A DNA stretch of 15,498 nt, taken from positions 1 through 15,498 of the forward strand of contig DATKZM010000097.1 of assembly GCA_035527975.1 (NCBI GenBank), given 5' to 3'. Below, one piece after another: positions 6,714-14,247 of the stretch. A model generated the notes under the pieces. It searched no databases. It was given only the letters and a program-made list of their open reading frames with translations, and was not told where the DNA came from. The translations under genes were made by a program, and so were the position numbers. Source of the DNA: DATKZM01 sp035527975. Its GTDB lineage: Bacteria > Pseudomonadota > Alphaproteobacteria > JAPULJ01. Every line of letters starts with the position of its first letter. Positions within the stretch are counted from its first letter, which is position 1.

Positions 6714-8411
6714 ATGACTGACCACCGCGATACGCAACCCATTGCCGCCGACGTCCTGTTGGCCAGATTGCGTGCGAATGACGTCCGCTATTTCTTTGCC
6801 AATGCCGGAACCGATTTTGCCCCGATCGTCGAAAGCCTGGCGCGCGCAAAGCAAGCGGGCCGCAAGACGGTCGAGCCGATTATTTGCGGTCACGAGAACG
6901 CCGCGGTATCGATGGCGCACGGCGTAACCATGGTCAGCGGCGAGCCCCAAGCGGTGATGGTCCATGTCAATGTCGGCACGGCCAACGCGCTGTGCGGCCT
7001 GATGAATGCCGAACGTGAGCAGATCCCCATCTTGTTCATGGCCGGGCGGACGCCGATCGTCGAGGAAGGCTTGCCTGGCAACCGGACCTTGAACATCCAC
7101 TGGGCCCAGGAGATGTTCGACCAGAACGGCATCGTGCGTCAGAGCGTAAAGTGGGACTACGAACTGCGCCATGGGTCCCAGACCGGCGCCATCGTTGATC
7201 GGGCACTGGCGATCGCAAAAAGCGCGCCGCGCGGGCCGGTCTATCTGGCCCTGCCGCGCGAAATTCTGGCGTCAACGGTCGACGGCTCGACGATGGTCGA
7301 ACCGCCGTCGATGGCGCCGAGCGATCTCGGCGCCCCCAATCCTGCTGCGGTCGATGCCGCTGCCGCGATCCTGTCGCGCGCCGAAAATCCACTGATAATC
7401 ACCGCGAGCGCCGGCCGCGACCCGTCTGCTGTCGACGCGCTGGCGCATTTTGCCGACCGCCATGCGATCCCCGTCGTCGAGTTTCGGCCGCGTTATCTCA
7501 ACCTTCCGGCGACCCACCCGATGCATTGGGGCTATGAGGCCGCGCCGCATATGGAAGAGGCTGACGCCGTCCTCGTCCTCGACTGCGACGTGCCATGGAT
7601 CCCGGCACTCGCCGCGCCGAAGCCCGGGACGCCGATCATTCAAGTCGGCGCCGACCCACTGTTCGCGCGGTATCCGCTGCGCGGCTTTGGATCCACCGTG
7701 ACCATCGCCGCCGAAGTCGCCGCAGTCCTTGAAGCGCTGTCCGCGCAAATTACGACGCGCGATGCGGCGACCGGGAACCGGCGCAAACGGATCGCCGAGG
7801 CGCACGACGAGTTTCGCGCCGGTGCGCAAAGCGCCTTACGGCCGGCGGCCGGCGGTGTGATGACCTTCGGGTGGGCAACGCGTTGCCTGGCCGACGCGGC
7901 GGGCAGCACGGCGACCTTTGTGAACGAGTATCCATTGGTAAGGAGTGCGATCGATATCGACCGGCCTGGCGGCTTCTTCGGCTCAAGCCCAGCCGGCGGT
8001 CTCGGCTGGGGCCTGCCGGCAGCGCTCGGCGCCAAGCTGGCCGACCCGGACCGCTTGGTCGTCGCGGCCCTGGGAGACGGCTCGTACATCTTCGCCAATC
8101 CGGCGGCCTGCCACCAGATTTCGGCAAACTATGGCCTTCCGGTTCTGACCGTGATCTTCAACAACGAGGCCTGGATGGCGGTCGAGCGGGCGACGCGGGG
8201 GATGTATCCCGACGGCGCGGCCGCACGGGAGAACCAGTTTCCCCTGTCGAGGCTCGCCCCGTCACCGGCGTTTGAGAAATTCTGCGAGGCATGCGGCGGC
8301 TGGGGCGCCAGGGTCGACGATCCCGATGCGCTCCCGGGCGTGCTCGAGAAAGCCGTCGACGTCGTTCAGGGGGAAGGCCGGCAGGCGCTGGTCAATGTGT
8401 GCTGCCGCTGA
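6714..8411 (+). CDS. Thiamine-diphosphate-dependent lyase/decarboxylase (acetolactate synthase/benzoylformate decarboxylase superfamily)
   Basis: A 565-residue ThDP enzyme of the COG0028 type with the usual three domains: pyrimidine-binding about 1-185, central about 200-345, and diphosphate-binding about 380-560. The ThDP-activating glutamate is visible in GHENAAVSMA (E61). The Mg-diphosphate motif begins GDGS (454-457) and closes with the NN pair at 483-484. The segment GSSPAGGLGWGLPAALGAKLA precedes it, as in many decarboxylases of this group. Such enzymes cleave or form the bond next to a 2-oxo group. The substrate is not deducible; whether the central domain binds FAD cannot be judged. 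GAGG lies 9 nt before the ATG. The gene diverges from the ABC operon and its stop is 4 nt from the convergent cysteine hydrolase stop, so it is probably a single-gene transcript sharing control with the transporter. Confidence 0.88.
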   Translation: MTDHRDTQPIAADVLLARLRANDVRYFFANAGTDFAPIVESLARAKQAGRKTVEPIICGHENAAVSMAHGVTMVSGEPQAVMVHVNVGTANALCGLMNAEREQIPILFMAGRTPIVEEGLPGNRTLNIHWAQEMFDQNGIVRQSVKWDYELRHGSQTGAIVDRALAIAKSAPRGPVYLALPREILASTVDGSTMVEPPSMAPSDLGAPNPAAVDAAAAILSRAENPLIITASAGRDPSAVDALAHFADRHAIPVVEFRPRYLNLPATHPMHWGYEAAPHMEEADAVLVLDCDVPWIPALAAPKPGTPIIQVGADPLFARYPLRGFGSTVTIAAEVAAVLEALSAQITTRDAATGNRRKRIAEAHDEFRAGAQSALRPAAGGVMTFGWATRCLADAAGSTATFVNEYPLVRSAIDIDRPGGFFGSSPAGGLGWGLPAALGAKLADPDRLVVAALGDGSYIFANPAACHQISANYGLPVLTVIFNNEAWMAVERATRGMYPDGAAARENQFPLSRLAPSPAFEKFCEACGGWGARVDDPDALPGVLEKAVDVVQGEGRQALVNVCCR

Positions 8412-8415
8412 GCCC

Positions 8416-9138
8416 CTATTCCGCCGCAGAGGCCTCGGCATTGGTAGCCGTCGCTGTGCCCATTTCGATCAAACCGACCATTTCTTCGGTGGTGCGCACA
8501 TCGCCAAATGACGCCTTGAACGTAAGCAGCGCAGCCTGATGCTCGGCGTCGGTCCGCGCGGCATTGGCATCGGAGACCATGATCGTTTTGAAGCCGAGCT
8601 GCATGGCATCGCGTGCGGTCGAATCGCAGCAAAGATTGGTCATGGTTCCGACAACTATTACGGTGTCGATATCGCGGGCGACGAGCGCTTTTTCGATATC
8701 CGATCCGTGCCGCGCGAAGGCGCTGTAGCGCGCTTTGTCGAATTGAACGTCCGCCGGCTCGACCTCTAGAGCCGGCCACAAGGCGCGGCCCGGCGCGCCG
8801 GGCGCCAGGCCTTCGAGGATAGCCTGGGCGATCTCCGGCGAGACCATGTGATCGAAGAAGCTGTTCCAGCCGCCGCCCGGCACTCTTGGGAACGTCGCGA
8901 TCGAAAAAGCCACCAGCCCGCCGGCGGCGCGTAAAGCCCGGGACAGCCGGTTGATGTTGGGCACGATGTCCCGTGCCACCGGCACCTCCGACGGCGCCCC
9001 GGGATCCATGAAGGTGCGCTGCATGTCGATGACGAGCAGGGCTGTGTGTGCCGGATCGATCGTTTCATAAGCGTGCGACCGTCCGCGCCGTGCGAGGATG
9101 CGTTCGGCAAATTCGGCCGGAACCTCGAACTTGTGCAT
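8416..9138 (-). CDS. Isochorismatase-like cysteine hydrolase
   Basis: A 240-residue cytoplasmic hydrolase of the isochorismatase-like superfamily. The catalytic triad can be seen: Asp38 in LLVIDMQRTF, Lys135 in FDKARYSAF, and Cys170 in GTMTNLCCDSTARDA. The Cys-Asp-Lys arrangement is that of amidases such as ureidoacrylate, N-carbamoylsarcosine, biuret and maleamate hydrolases, which cleave C-N bonds through a thioester; true isochorismatases have the same fold but lack the nucleophilic Cys. A strong GGAGGT lies 6 nt before the ATG. It is divergent from the amidohydrolase gene with only 72 bp between the starts, and convergent with the ThDP enzyme. Hydrolysis of an amide or carbamoyl group in the compound handled by this locus is the natural inference; the exact substrate is unknown. 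Confidence 0.87.
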   Translation of the reverse strand: MHKFEVPAEFAERILARRGRSHAYETIDPAHTALLVIDMQRTFMDPGAPSEVPVARDIVPNINRLSRALRAAGGLVAFSIATFPRVPGGGWNSFFDHMVSPEIAQAILEGLAPGAPGRALWPALEVEPADVQFDKARYSAFARHGSDIEKALVARDIDTVIVVGTMTNLCCDSTARDAMQLGFKTIMVSDANAARTDAEHQAALLTFKASFGDVRTTEEMVGLIEMGTATATNAEASAAE

Positions 9139-9210
9139 GATGCCACCTCCATTTTGCGTTGGCCCGCTGCGGCATTAAGCTGGCGCACTATACCCCAAAA
9201 GGACGACGCC

Positions 9211-10101
9211 ATGCCCAACGATGCGGCGCACGACCACGAGATTCTCGCCATCGATACGGTCGTCAACCCGATCACTCCCGAAATACTGGCGACACGGCCA
9301 GACTGGACCGACAGTTTCTACACGGACACCGTCAAGCGCGAAGAGCGGGTGACGCGCGGCTACAGCTACGCCGAGACCCTGGCGATGATGGACGCGGCCG
9401 GGATCGAGCGGGCCTTTCTCGTTGCGGCCAAGATCGGACAACCTGGGCTCGTTGGGAGTTGGGCCTTGCCGTATGAGACCGTCTACGAGGCGGTCAAGGC
9501 GCATCCCAAGCGGTTTTACGGCCTTGCCGGCATCGATCCGACCGAGGGCATGGGCGCGGTGCGTGAGTTGGAACGCGCCGTCAAGGACTACGGCTTCGTC
9601 GGTGCCCACGGATATCCGCACTGGTTCGAGTTGGCGCCGGATCATGCACGCTGGTACCCGATCTACACGAAATGCGTCGAACTCGGCGTGCCGATCTTGC
9701 TGCAGGTCGGACAATCGCTGATCTACGAGCCGCGCCGGCCGCTGCGCTCCGTGGGCCGGCCAATCTCATTCGACGCGGTCGCCTGCGACTTTCCTGAGCT
9801 GAAACTCTGCGGCATCCATATCGGTATCCCGTGGACCGACGAGATGATCGCGATGGCGTGGAAACACCCCAACGTCCATATCATAGCCGATGCGCATGCG
9901 CCCAAGCATTGGCCACAGCAATTCGTCCGATACATCGACAGCTACGGGCAGGACAAGGTCCTGTTTGGCAGCGATTTCCCAGTGCTTTCGTTCGAGCGCA
10001 TGCGCGCCGAAGTAGACGCGCTAGGCCTGCGTGCCGGCCCGAAACGCAAGTTCTTGCGCGACAACGCGATCAAGCTGTTTGGCCTCGATTTGCCGCTGTG
10101 A
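9211..10101 (+). CDS. Amidohydrolase-2 family (COG2159-like) TIM-barrel protein lacking the N-terminal HxH
   Basis: A 296-residue protein of the amidohydrolase-2 fold. It shares with COG2159 enzymes the late motifs ACDFPELKLCGIHIGIPW (H203) and LFGSDFPVLS (D255) and the short C-terminal DNAIKLFGL. However, where family members usually begin with a metal-binding HxH after the first strand, this protein has AIDTVVNP (13-20), and where many have QVGHTG it has QVGQS (165-169). Several expected metal ligands therefore appear absent. Hydrolase, decarboxylase or hydratase activity is known across the family; here even metal dependence is uncertain. The ATG at 9211 has AAAAGGA upstream; the frame extends to 9046, but that part overlaps the divergent gene and looks non-conserved. 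It shares a 72-bp divergent promoter region with the cysteine hydrolase, suggesting joint control. Confidence 0.8.
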   Translation: MPNDAAHDHEILAIDTVVNPITPEILATRPDWTDSFYTDTVKREERVTRGYSYAETLAMMDAAGIERAFLVAAKIGQPGLVGSWALPYETVYEAVKAHPKRFYGLAGIDPTEGMGAVRELERAVKDYGFVGAHGYPHWFELAPDHARWYPIYTKCVELGVPILLQVGQSLIYEPRRPLRSVGRPISFDAVACDFPELKLCGIHIGIPWTDEMIAMAWKHPNVHIIADAHAPKHWPQQFVRYIDSYGQDKVLFGSDFPVLSFERMRAEVDALGLRAGPKRKFLRDNAIKLFGLDLPL

Positions 10102-10446
10102 GTGGGCAAGATAGGGAGGAGACCGAAAACCTTAGCTGTGCTGGCAACTGTCGAGGCTTGCGATTACCGCGGACAAGACCTCAGACAATCATCGCCTCCT
10201 CGGGGGAGCTGCCTCTTTGACTTGAAGCGCTATGGGCTGATCGCCCGGTCCACCGGCGCCCAAGGATCGCATACTAACGACCAATACCAAGCCGTGGGGC
10301 GGCCCGATCTTGGCGCGGCCTGGACCTTTGCCGCCGCCTAGCCTCTTGACCGCCCGTGTGACCCGGCGCAGCATGACCGGCAACGAAAACAGCAACGAAA
10401 AATCAGGCCGAATGGCCCGACGGGCCGGGCGATACAGGAGGATGAA
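10102..10446. other. Intergenic region upstream of the TRAP operon
   Basis: A 345-bp gap with no convincing gene. Near the TRAP operon it holds two direct copies of CAACGAAAA at 10381-10389 and 10393-10401 (12-bp period) and the palindrome GGCCCG-A-CGGGCC at 10414-10426, just before the dctP ribosome site. TTGACC near 10346 could be a -35, but the -10 that would fit is poor, so no promoter is called. No clear intrinsic terminator for the amidohydrolase gene is visible; only weak GC-rich inverted repeats without a T run occur around 10195-10210. Confidence 0.5.
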
Positions 10447-11427
10447 ATGACCAGGTTCACCACGACATTTATGACTTTGGGTTTCGGCGCGACGCTGGCA
10501 CTGGGCGCCGGCACCGCTGGTGCTGCCGATTGGGATATGCCGACGCCGTATGGCGCCACCAACTTCCATACCGTCAACATCATGAAATTCGCCGAGGACG
10601 TCAAAAAGGCGACCGGCGGCAAGCTTGTCATCAAGGTCCATCCGGGCGGTTCCTTGATCAAGCACCCGGAGATCAAGAACGCCGTGCGCAACGGCCAGGT
10701 GCCGATCGGCGAGTTTCTGCTGTCGCGCCTCGCCAACGAGAATGCGGTGTTCCAGGTCGATTCGATCCCCTTCCTGGCATCGAGCTACGGGGCGGCCCGC
10801 AAGCTCTGGGGCGCCTCGCGTGGGCCGATCGAAAAGGCGCTCGCCAAGCAACGCCTGAAGGTGCTCTATGCCGTGCCGTGGCCGCCTCAAGGCCTCTATG
10901 CCAAGAAGAATGTCGGCGCGGTCAGCGACCTCAAGGGCGTCAAATTCCGCGCCTATAACACGGCGATGGAACGCCTCGCCCAGCTCTCCGGCATGGTGCC
11001 GACGCAGGTCGAAGTCCCCGACATCCCGCAGGCCTTCTCGACCGGACGGGTCGATGCGATGATCACCTCGCCCTCGACCGGAGCCAATACCAAGGCCTGG
11101 GATTATGTCAGCCATTTCCACCATACCCAGGGATGGCTGCCCAAGAACGTGGTCGTGGTCAATGCGCGCGCCTTCGCCAAGCTGCCCAAGGCGCAGCAGG
11201 CAGCGCTCCTCACCGCCGCCATGGCGGCCGAAAAGCGCGGCTGGGCGGCGAGCCAGGCCGAGACCGCGGCCAAGATCGCCGTCATGAAAAAGAACGGCAT
11301 GACCATCGTCACGCCTTCGGCGACGCTGATGACCGGCTTGAAGAAGATCGGCGGCGCGATGACCGATGAGTGGAAGAAAAAGGCGGGCGCCGACGGCGCC
11401 ATGATCCTCAAAGCCTACAGCAAGTAG
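10447..11427 (+). CDS. dctP: TRAP transporter substrate-binding protein, DctP family
   Basis: A 326-residue periplasmic solute receptor of a tripartite ATP-independent transporter. A Tat/Sec-neutral signal peptide runs MTRFTTTFMT, a hydrophobic core, and AGA cleavage after about residue 26. The mature protein has the DctP landmarks: MKFAEDVKKATGGKLVIKV with a PGGSL loop near 66-70, NGQVPIGEF, and SDLKGVKFRAYN with Arg168 at the position of the arginine that binds the ligand carboxylate in the family. An organic acid ligand is therefore likely. A very good AGGAGG lies 5 nt before the ATG, consistent with high expression. It heads a three-gene operon but is followed by a strong terminator-like hairpin before dctQ. 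Confidence 0.93.
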   Translation: MTRFTTTFMTLGFGATLALGAGTAGAADWDMPTPYGATNFHTVNIMKFAEDVKKATGGKLVIKVHPGGSLIKHPEIKNAVRNGQVPIGEFLLSRLANENAVFQVDSIPFLASSYGAARKLWGASRGPIEKALAKQRLKVLYAVPWPPQGLYAKKNVGAVSDLKGVKFRAYNTAMERLAQLSGMVPTQVEVPDIPQAFSTGRVDAMITSPSTGANTKAWDYVSHFHHTQGWLPKNVVVVNARAFAKLPKAQQAALLTAAMAAEKRGWAASQAETAAKIAVMKKNGMTIVTPSATLMTGLKKIGGAMTDEWKKKAGADGAMILKAYSK

Positions 11428-11439
11428 GCCAGCTCGGCG

Positions 11440-11482
11440 CCGGGACCGGCCGCACGTCGCGCCGGTCCCGGTCGTCTTTTTT
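11440..11482 (+). terminator. Terminator-like hairpin between dctP and dctQ
   Basis: CCGGGACCGGC (11440-11450) and GCCGGTCCCGG (11461-11471) form a perfect 11-bp stem with a 10-nt loop, followed by TCGTC and six T residues (11477-11482). It has the form of a complete intrinsic terminator, yet dctQ starts only 18 nt later with no obvious promoter of its own. Partial termination would give much receptor and little membrane subunit, as is known for binding-protein operons. Confidence 0.85.
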
Positions 11483-11499
11483 AGCCCCGTCCGGAACCG

Positions 11500-12048
11500 A
11501 TGCGCCGCGCCCTTGACCGCCTCTATACCGCGAGCGGCGGGCTTGCGGCGGTGTTCCTGTTCGCCATCTGCGCGATCGCGGTCGGCCAGGTCGGCGCCAA
11601 TATCTGGAACGCGCTCACCAAGTGGCTCACCGGCGAGTCGGCCGGCTGGGTGATCCCGTCCTATGCCGAGATTGGCGGCTTCTTCCTGGCGGCCGCGACG
11701 TTCCTTGCGCTCGCCTACACGCTGCGGCGTGGCGGCCATATCCGGGTCACGCTGGCGATCCGGCGGCTGAAGGGACGGCGGCGGCGCATCTGCGAGTCGT
11801 GGTGCGTGTTTCTGGCCGGTTGCCTCAGTGCCTACGCCACCTTCTACGTGATCCGAATGGTAGTCGAATCGATCGAGTTCGGTGACGTTTCGGTCGGCAT
11901 CGTGCCGATCCCGCTCTACATCCCCCAACTTGCCCTGGCAATCGGTCTCGTCGTCCTCACCGTCGCGCTGATCGATGAATACGTTGCGATCCTGCGCGGC
12001 CACGAGCCGAGCTATGCGGAAAGCGGCGACGGGCTGATGAGCGAATGA
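11500..12048 (+). CDS. dctQ: TRAP transporter small permease, DctQ family
   Basis: A 182-residue membrane protein with four likely transmembrane helices at about 13-33, 56-75, 100-122 and 140-165. After the second helix comes RRGGHIRVTLAI, the GHIRV segment that is the best conserved mark of DctQ proteins. It partners the large permease DctM in the cytoplasmic membrane. Its ribosome site is weak (CGGAA), in contrast with dctP. The TGA stop overlaps the dctM start in an ATGA arrangement, so dctM translation is coupled to it. DctQ proteins are poorly conserved, but the context makes the call firm. Confidence 0.9.
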   Translation: MRRALDRLYTASGGLAAVFLFAICAIAVGQVGANIWNALTKWLTGESAGWVIPSYAEIGGFFLAAATFLALAYTLRRGGHIRVTLAIRRLKGRRRRICESWCVFLAGCLSAYATFYVIRMVVESIEFGDVSVGIVPIPLYIPQLALAIGLVVLTVALIDEYVAILRGHEPSYAESGDGLMSE

Positions 12049-13544
12049 CCAGCGGCGGCGAACAGCCTGCCGGTTCGGCGGCCGAGGAGGAAACGGCAAG
12101 GCGGCCTGACGGCCTTGGCATAACGCCGTGGATCCACCTCGGGCTGCTAATAGCGGCCGTTGCGGTCTGGGTCGCCGTCGAGCTCTTCGGTTTTGGGATC
12201 GCCGAGGTCGTGCGCGGCGCGTTCCAGGGCACCGGGCTGATCGTGATCGGGCTGGTGCTGGTTGCGGCCATGCTGACCCTGCTCGGCATGGGCGTCTGGG
12301 TGGCGGTCTCGCTGCTCGGCGCCGGCTTCGTCGGCATGGCGGTCTTCACCGGCAGCCCGGTCGGCAACAACCTTGCCTCCAACATATGGGGGACCTCCAA
12401 CGCCTGGTCGCTGGCGGCGCTGCCGCTGTTTATCTGGATGGGCGAGATCCTGTTCCGCTCGCGCCTGTCGGAGGACATGTTCAGCGGTTTGGCGCCGTGG
12501 ACCGGCTGGCTGCCGGGCCGCCTGCTGCACGTCAATATCCTCGGCTGCGGGATCTTCGCCGCGGTCTCCGGCTCGTCGGCCGCGACCGCCGCGACGATCG
12601 GCAAGATGTCGATCCCGGAGCTCAGCAAGCGCAAATACGACGAGGCGATGATGATCGGCACGCTCGCGGGCTCCGGCACGCTGGGCCTGCTGATCCCGCC
12701 CTCGATCATCCTGATCGTTTACGGCGTGGCGACCGAGCAGTCGATCGCGCGGCTCTTCATCGCCGGCATCATTCCGGGGGCGATGCTGGTGGCGATGTTC
12801 ATGGGCTATGTGATGGTCTGGTCGCTGGCCAATCCCAGCCGCGTGCCGCCGCGCGATCCGCCGATGCCGTTCTGGGCCAGGGTTTACAACTCGCGCCGCC
12901 TGATCCCGGTGCTCCTGATCATTCTCGGCGTCATCGGCTCGATCTATGTCGGCTGGGCCTCGCCGATCGACGCCGCGGCAATCGGCGTGGTGCTCTCGCT
13001 CGGTCTGTCGGCACTCACCGGCTCGCTCGACCGCAAGACCTTTCTCGACGGGCTGATGGGCGCCACGCGCACCTCGTGCATGATCGCCTTCATCCTCATG
13101 GGCGCGGCGTTCTTGACGACGGCGATGGGCTTTACCGGCATTCCGCGCGAGCTTGCCGCCTGGATCGGCTCGCTGGAGCTTTCGCCCTACATGCTGCTGT
13201 TCGCGCTGACGATCTTCTTCATCATTCTGGGCTGCTTCCTTGACGGCATCTCGGTGGTGGTGCTGACCACGGCGGTGCTCGAGGAAATGGTCAGGAATGC
13301 CGGCCTCGACCTGATCTGGTTCGGCATCTATCTGGTCGTGGTGGTGGAGATGTCGCAGATCACCCCGCCGGTCGGCTTCAACCTATTCGTCCTGCAAGGG
13401 CTCACCGGGCGCGATATCCTTTATGTCGCGCGCTGCGCCCTGCCCTTCTTCTTCCTGCTTGTGGCGGCAACCGCGCTGCTGGTCGTGTTCCCCGACATCG
13501 CCACCTTCCTGCCCGAGCAAATGTCGAATACCCCGAGCAAGTAG
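12045..13544 (+). CDS. dctM: TRAP transporter large permease, DctM family
   Basis: The 499-residue translocation subunit, which couples ion entry to substrate import. The family core runs from about residue 75 (MLTLLGMGVWVAVSLLGAG) to the end, with the hallmark GSSAATAATIGKMSIPEL (176-193) and GTLAGSGTLGLLIPPSI (205-221), and a matching second half with FLDGISVVVLTT and QITPPVGFNLFV. Compared with the usual roughly 430 residues it has an N-terminal addition: a 25-residue acidic and polar lead, then one extra hydrophobic segment at about 31-50. The start overlaps dctQ by 4 nt. No terminator with a T run was seen after it. Confidence 0.93.
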   Translation: MTSGGEQPAGSAAEEETARRPDGLGITPWIHLGLLIAAVAVWVAVELFGFGIAEVVRGAFQGTGLIVIGLVLVAAMLTLLGMGVWVAVSLLGAGFVGMAVFTGSPVGNNLASNIWGTSNAWSLAALPLFIWMGEILFRSRLSEDMFSGLAPWTGWLPGRLLHVNILGCGIFAAVSGSSAATAATIGKMSIPELSKRKYDEAMMIGTLAGSGTLGLLIPPSIILIVYGVATEQSIARLFIAGIIPGAMLVAMFMGYVMVWSLANPSRVPPRDPPMPFWARVYNSRRLIPVLLIILGVIGSIYVGWASPIDAAAIGVVLSLGLSALTGSLDRKTFLDGLMGATRTSCMIAFILMGAAFLTTAMGFTGIPRELAAWIGSLELSPYMLLFALTIFFIILGCFLDGISVVVLTTAVLEEMVRNAGLDLIWFGIYLVVVVEMSQITPPVGFNLFVLQGLTGRDILYVARCALPFFFLLVAATALLVVFPDIATFLPEQMSNTPSK

Positions 13545-13701
13545 GAATTTCGGCGCGAGCGAGCGATCGGATGCGGCTTACCTGTTCATTGCCAATCGGA
13601 GAGATAAGGTCACACGCTGGTCGCCAGGACGATTATCCGCCAACCCGGCGGTGCGCCTGTAAACTGGCGCGTGCTTACAATCCGGGAGCAGGACGGGAGC
13701 G

Positions 13702-14172
13702 ATGGGCATAGTGACCGAAGAAATGGCGACGCTGATCGCGGGCGCGAAGCTGAGCTTCGTTGCGACCGTCAACGCCGATGGCACGCCAAACCTGTCGCCC
13801 AAAGCCTCGCTCGCGGTTTACGACGAGGACCATCTGGTCTTTGCCAATATCGCGTCGCCAGGAACCGTCGCCAATCTCCGCCGCAATCCGGCCATTGAGA
13901 TCAATGTCGTCGACATTTTCCTGCGCCGCGGCTTCCGCTTCAAGGGATCGGCGGAATTGCACACATCAGGTTCGGCCTTCGATTTCGTGGCGCTGCCCCT
14001 CTGGGAGAAGCAGGGCAAGCAATACCCGGTCCACGAGGCTGTCGTCATCAGCGTCGAGCAGGCGAGCGCCCTGCTCTCGCCGGCCTATCTCTTCAATGAC
14101 ACGATCGACGAGACGGCGCTGCGGGATACATGGCTGGCCGAATATGACGTGCAGGATCGCCGCGCGCGGTAA
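13702..14172 (+). CDS. Pyridoxamine 5'-phosphate oxidase-like FMN-binding split-barrel protein
   Basis: A small 156-residue protein of the FMN-binding split-barrel superfamily. The first strands are clear: KLSFVATVNADGTPNLSPK (about 16-34), then a strand pair DEDHLVFANI and SPGTVANLRRNPAIEINVVD (about 52-71), which together resemble the flavin phosphate-binding half of PNPOx-like proteins. Members bind FMN, F420 or heme and reduce varied small molecules; real pyridoxamine oxidase activity is unlikely at this length. AGGA sits 8 nt before the ATG. It is 157 bp downstream of dctM, so it may have its own promoter. The link with the TRAP operon is positional only. Confidence 0.8.
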   Translation: MGIVTEEMATLIAGAKLSFVATVNADGTPNLSPKASLAVYDEDHLVFANIASPGTVANLRRNPAIEINVVDIFLRRGFRFKGSAELHTSGSAFDFVALPLWEKQGKQYPVHEAVVISVEQASALLSPAYLFNDTIDETALRDTWLAEYDVQDRRAR

Positions 14173-14247
14173 CTTGGTCCCGGGCCCGAATTCTACGGCG
14201 AACCAACGGCCAAGCACCGATATCGGGAACCGCCTTGGCACGCGCGC

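Noticed and set aside
10189..12099. A 636-codon open frame on the minus strand
   Set aside because: It lies antisense to dctP and dctQ, is Arg/Asp/Gly-rich low-quality translation, and is a typical GC-rich shadow of the plus-strand genes, which carry clear family motifs.
12128..13243. A 371-codon plus-strand frame inside dctM
   Set aside because: It is a +1-type shadow of dctM with Arg/Asp-rich composition; dctM has all its motifs in the other frame.
13653..13670. GCGCC/GGCGC inverted repeat upstream of the FMN-protein gene
   Set aside because: Five-bp arms with an 8-nt loop are expected by chance at this GC content, and no T run or promoter elements accompany it.
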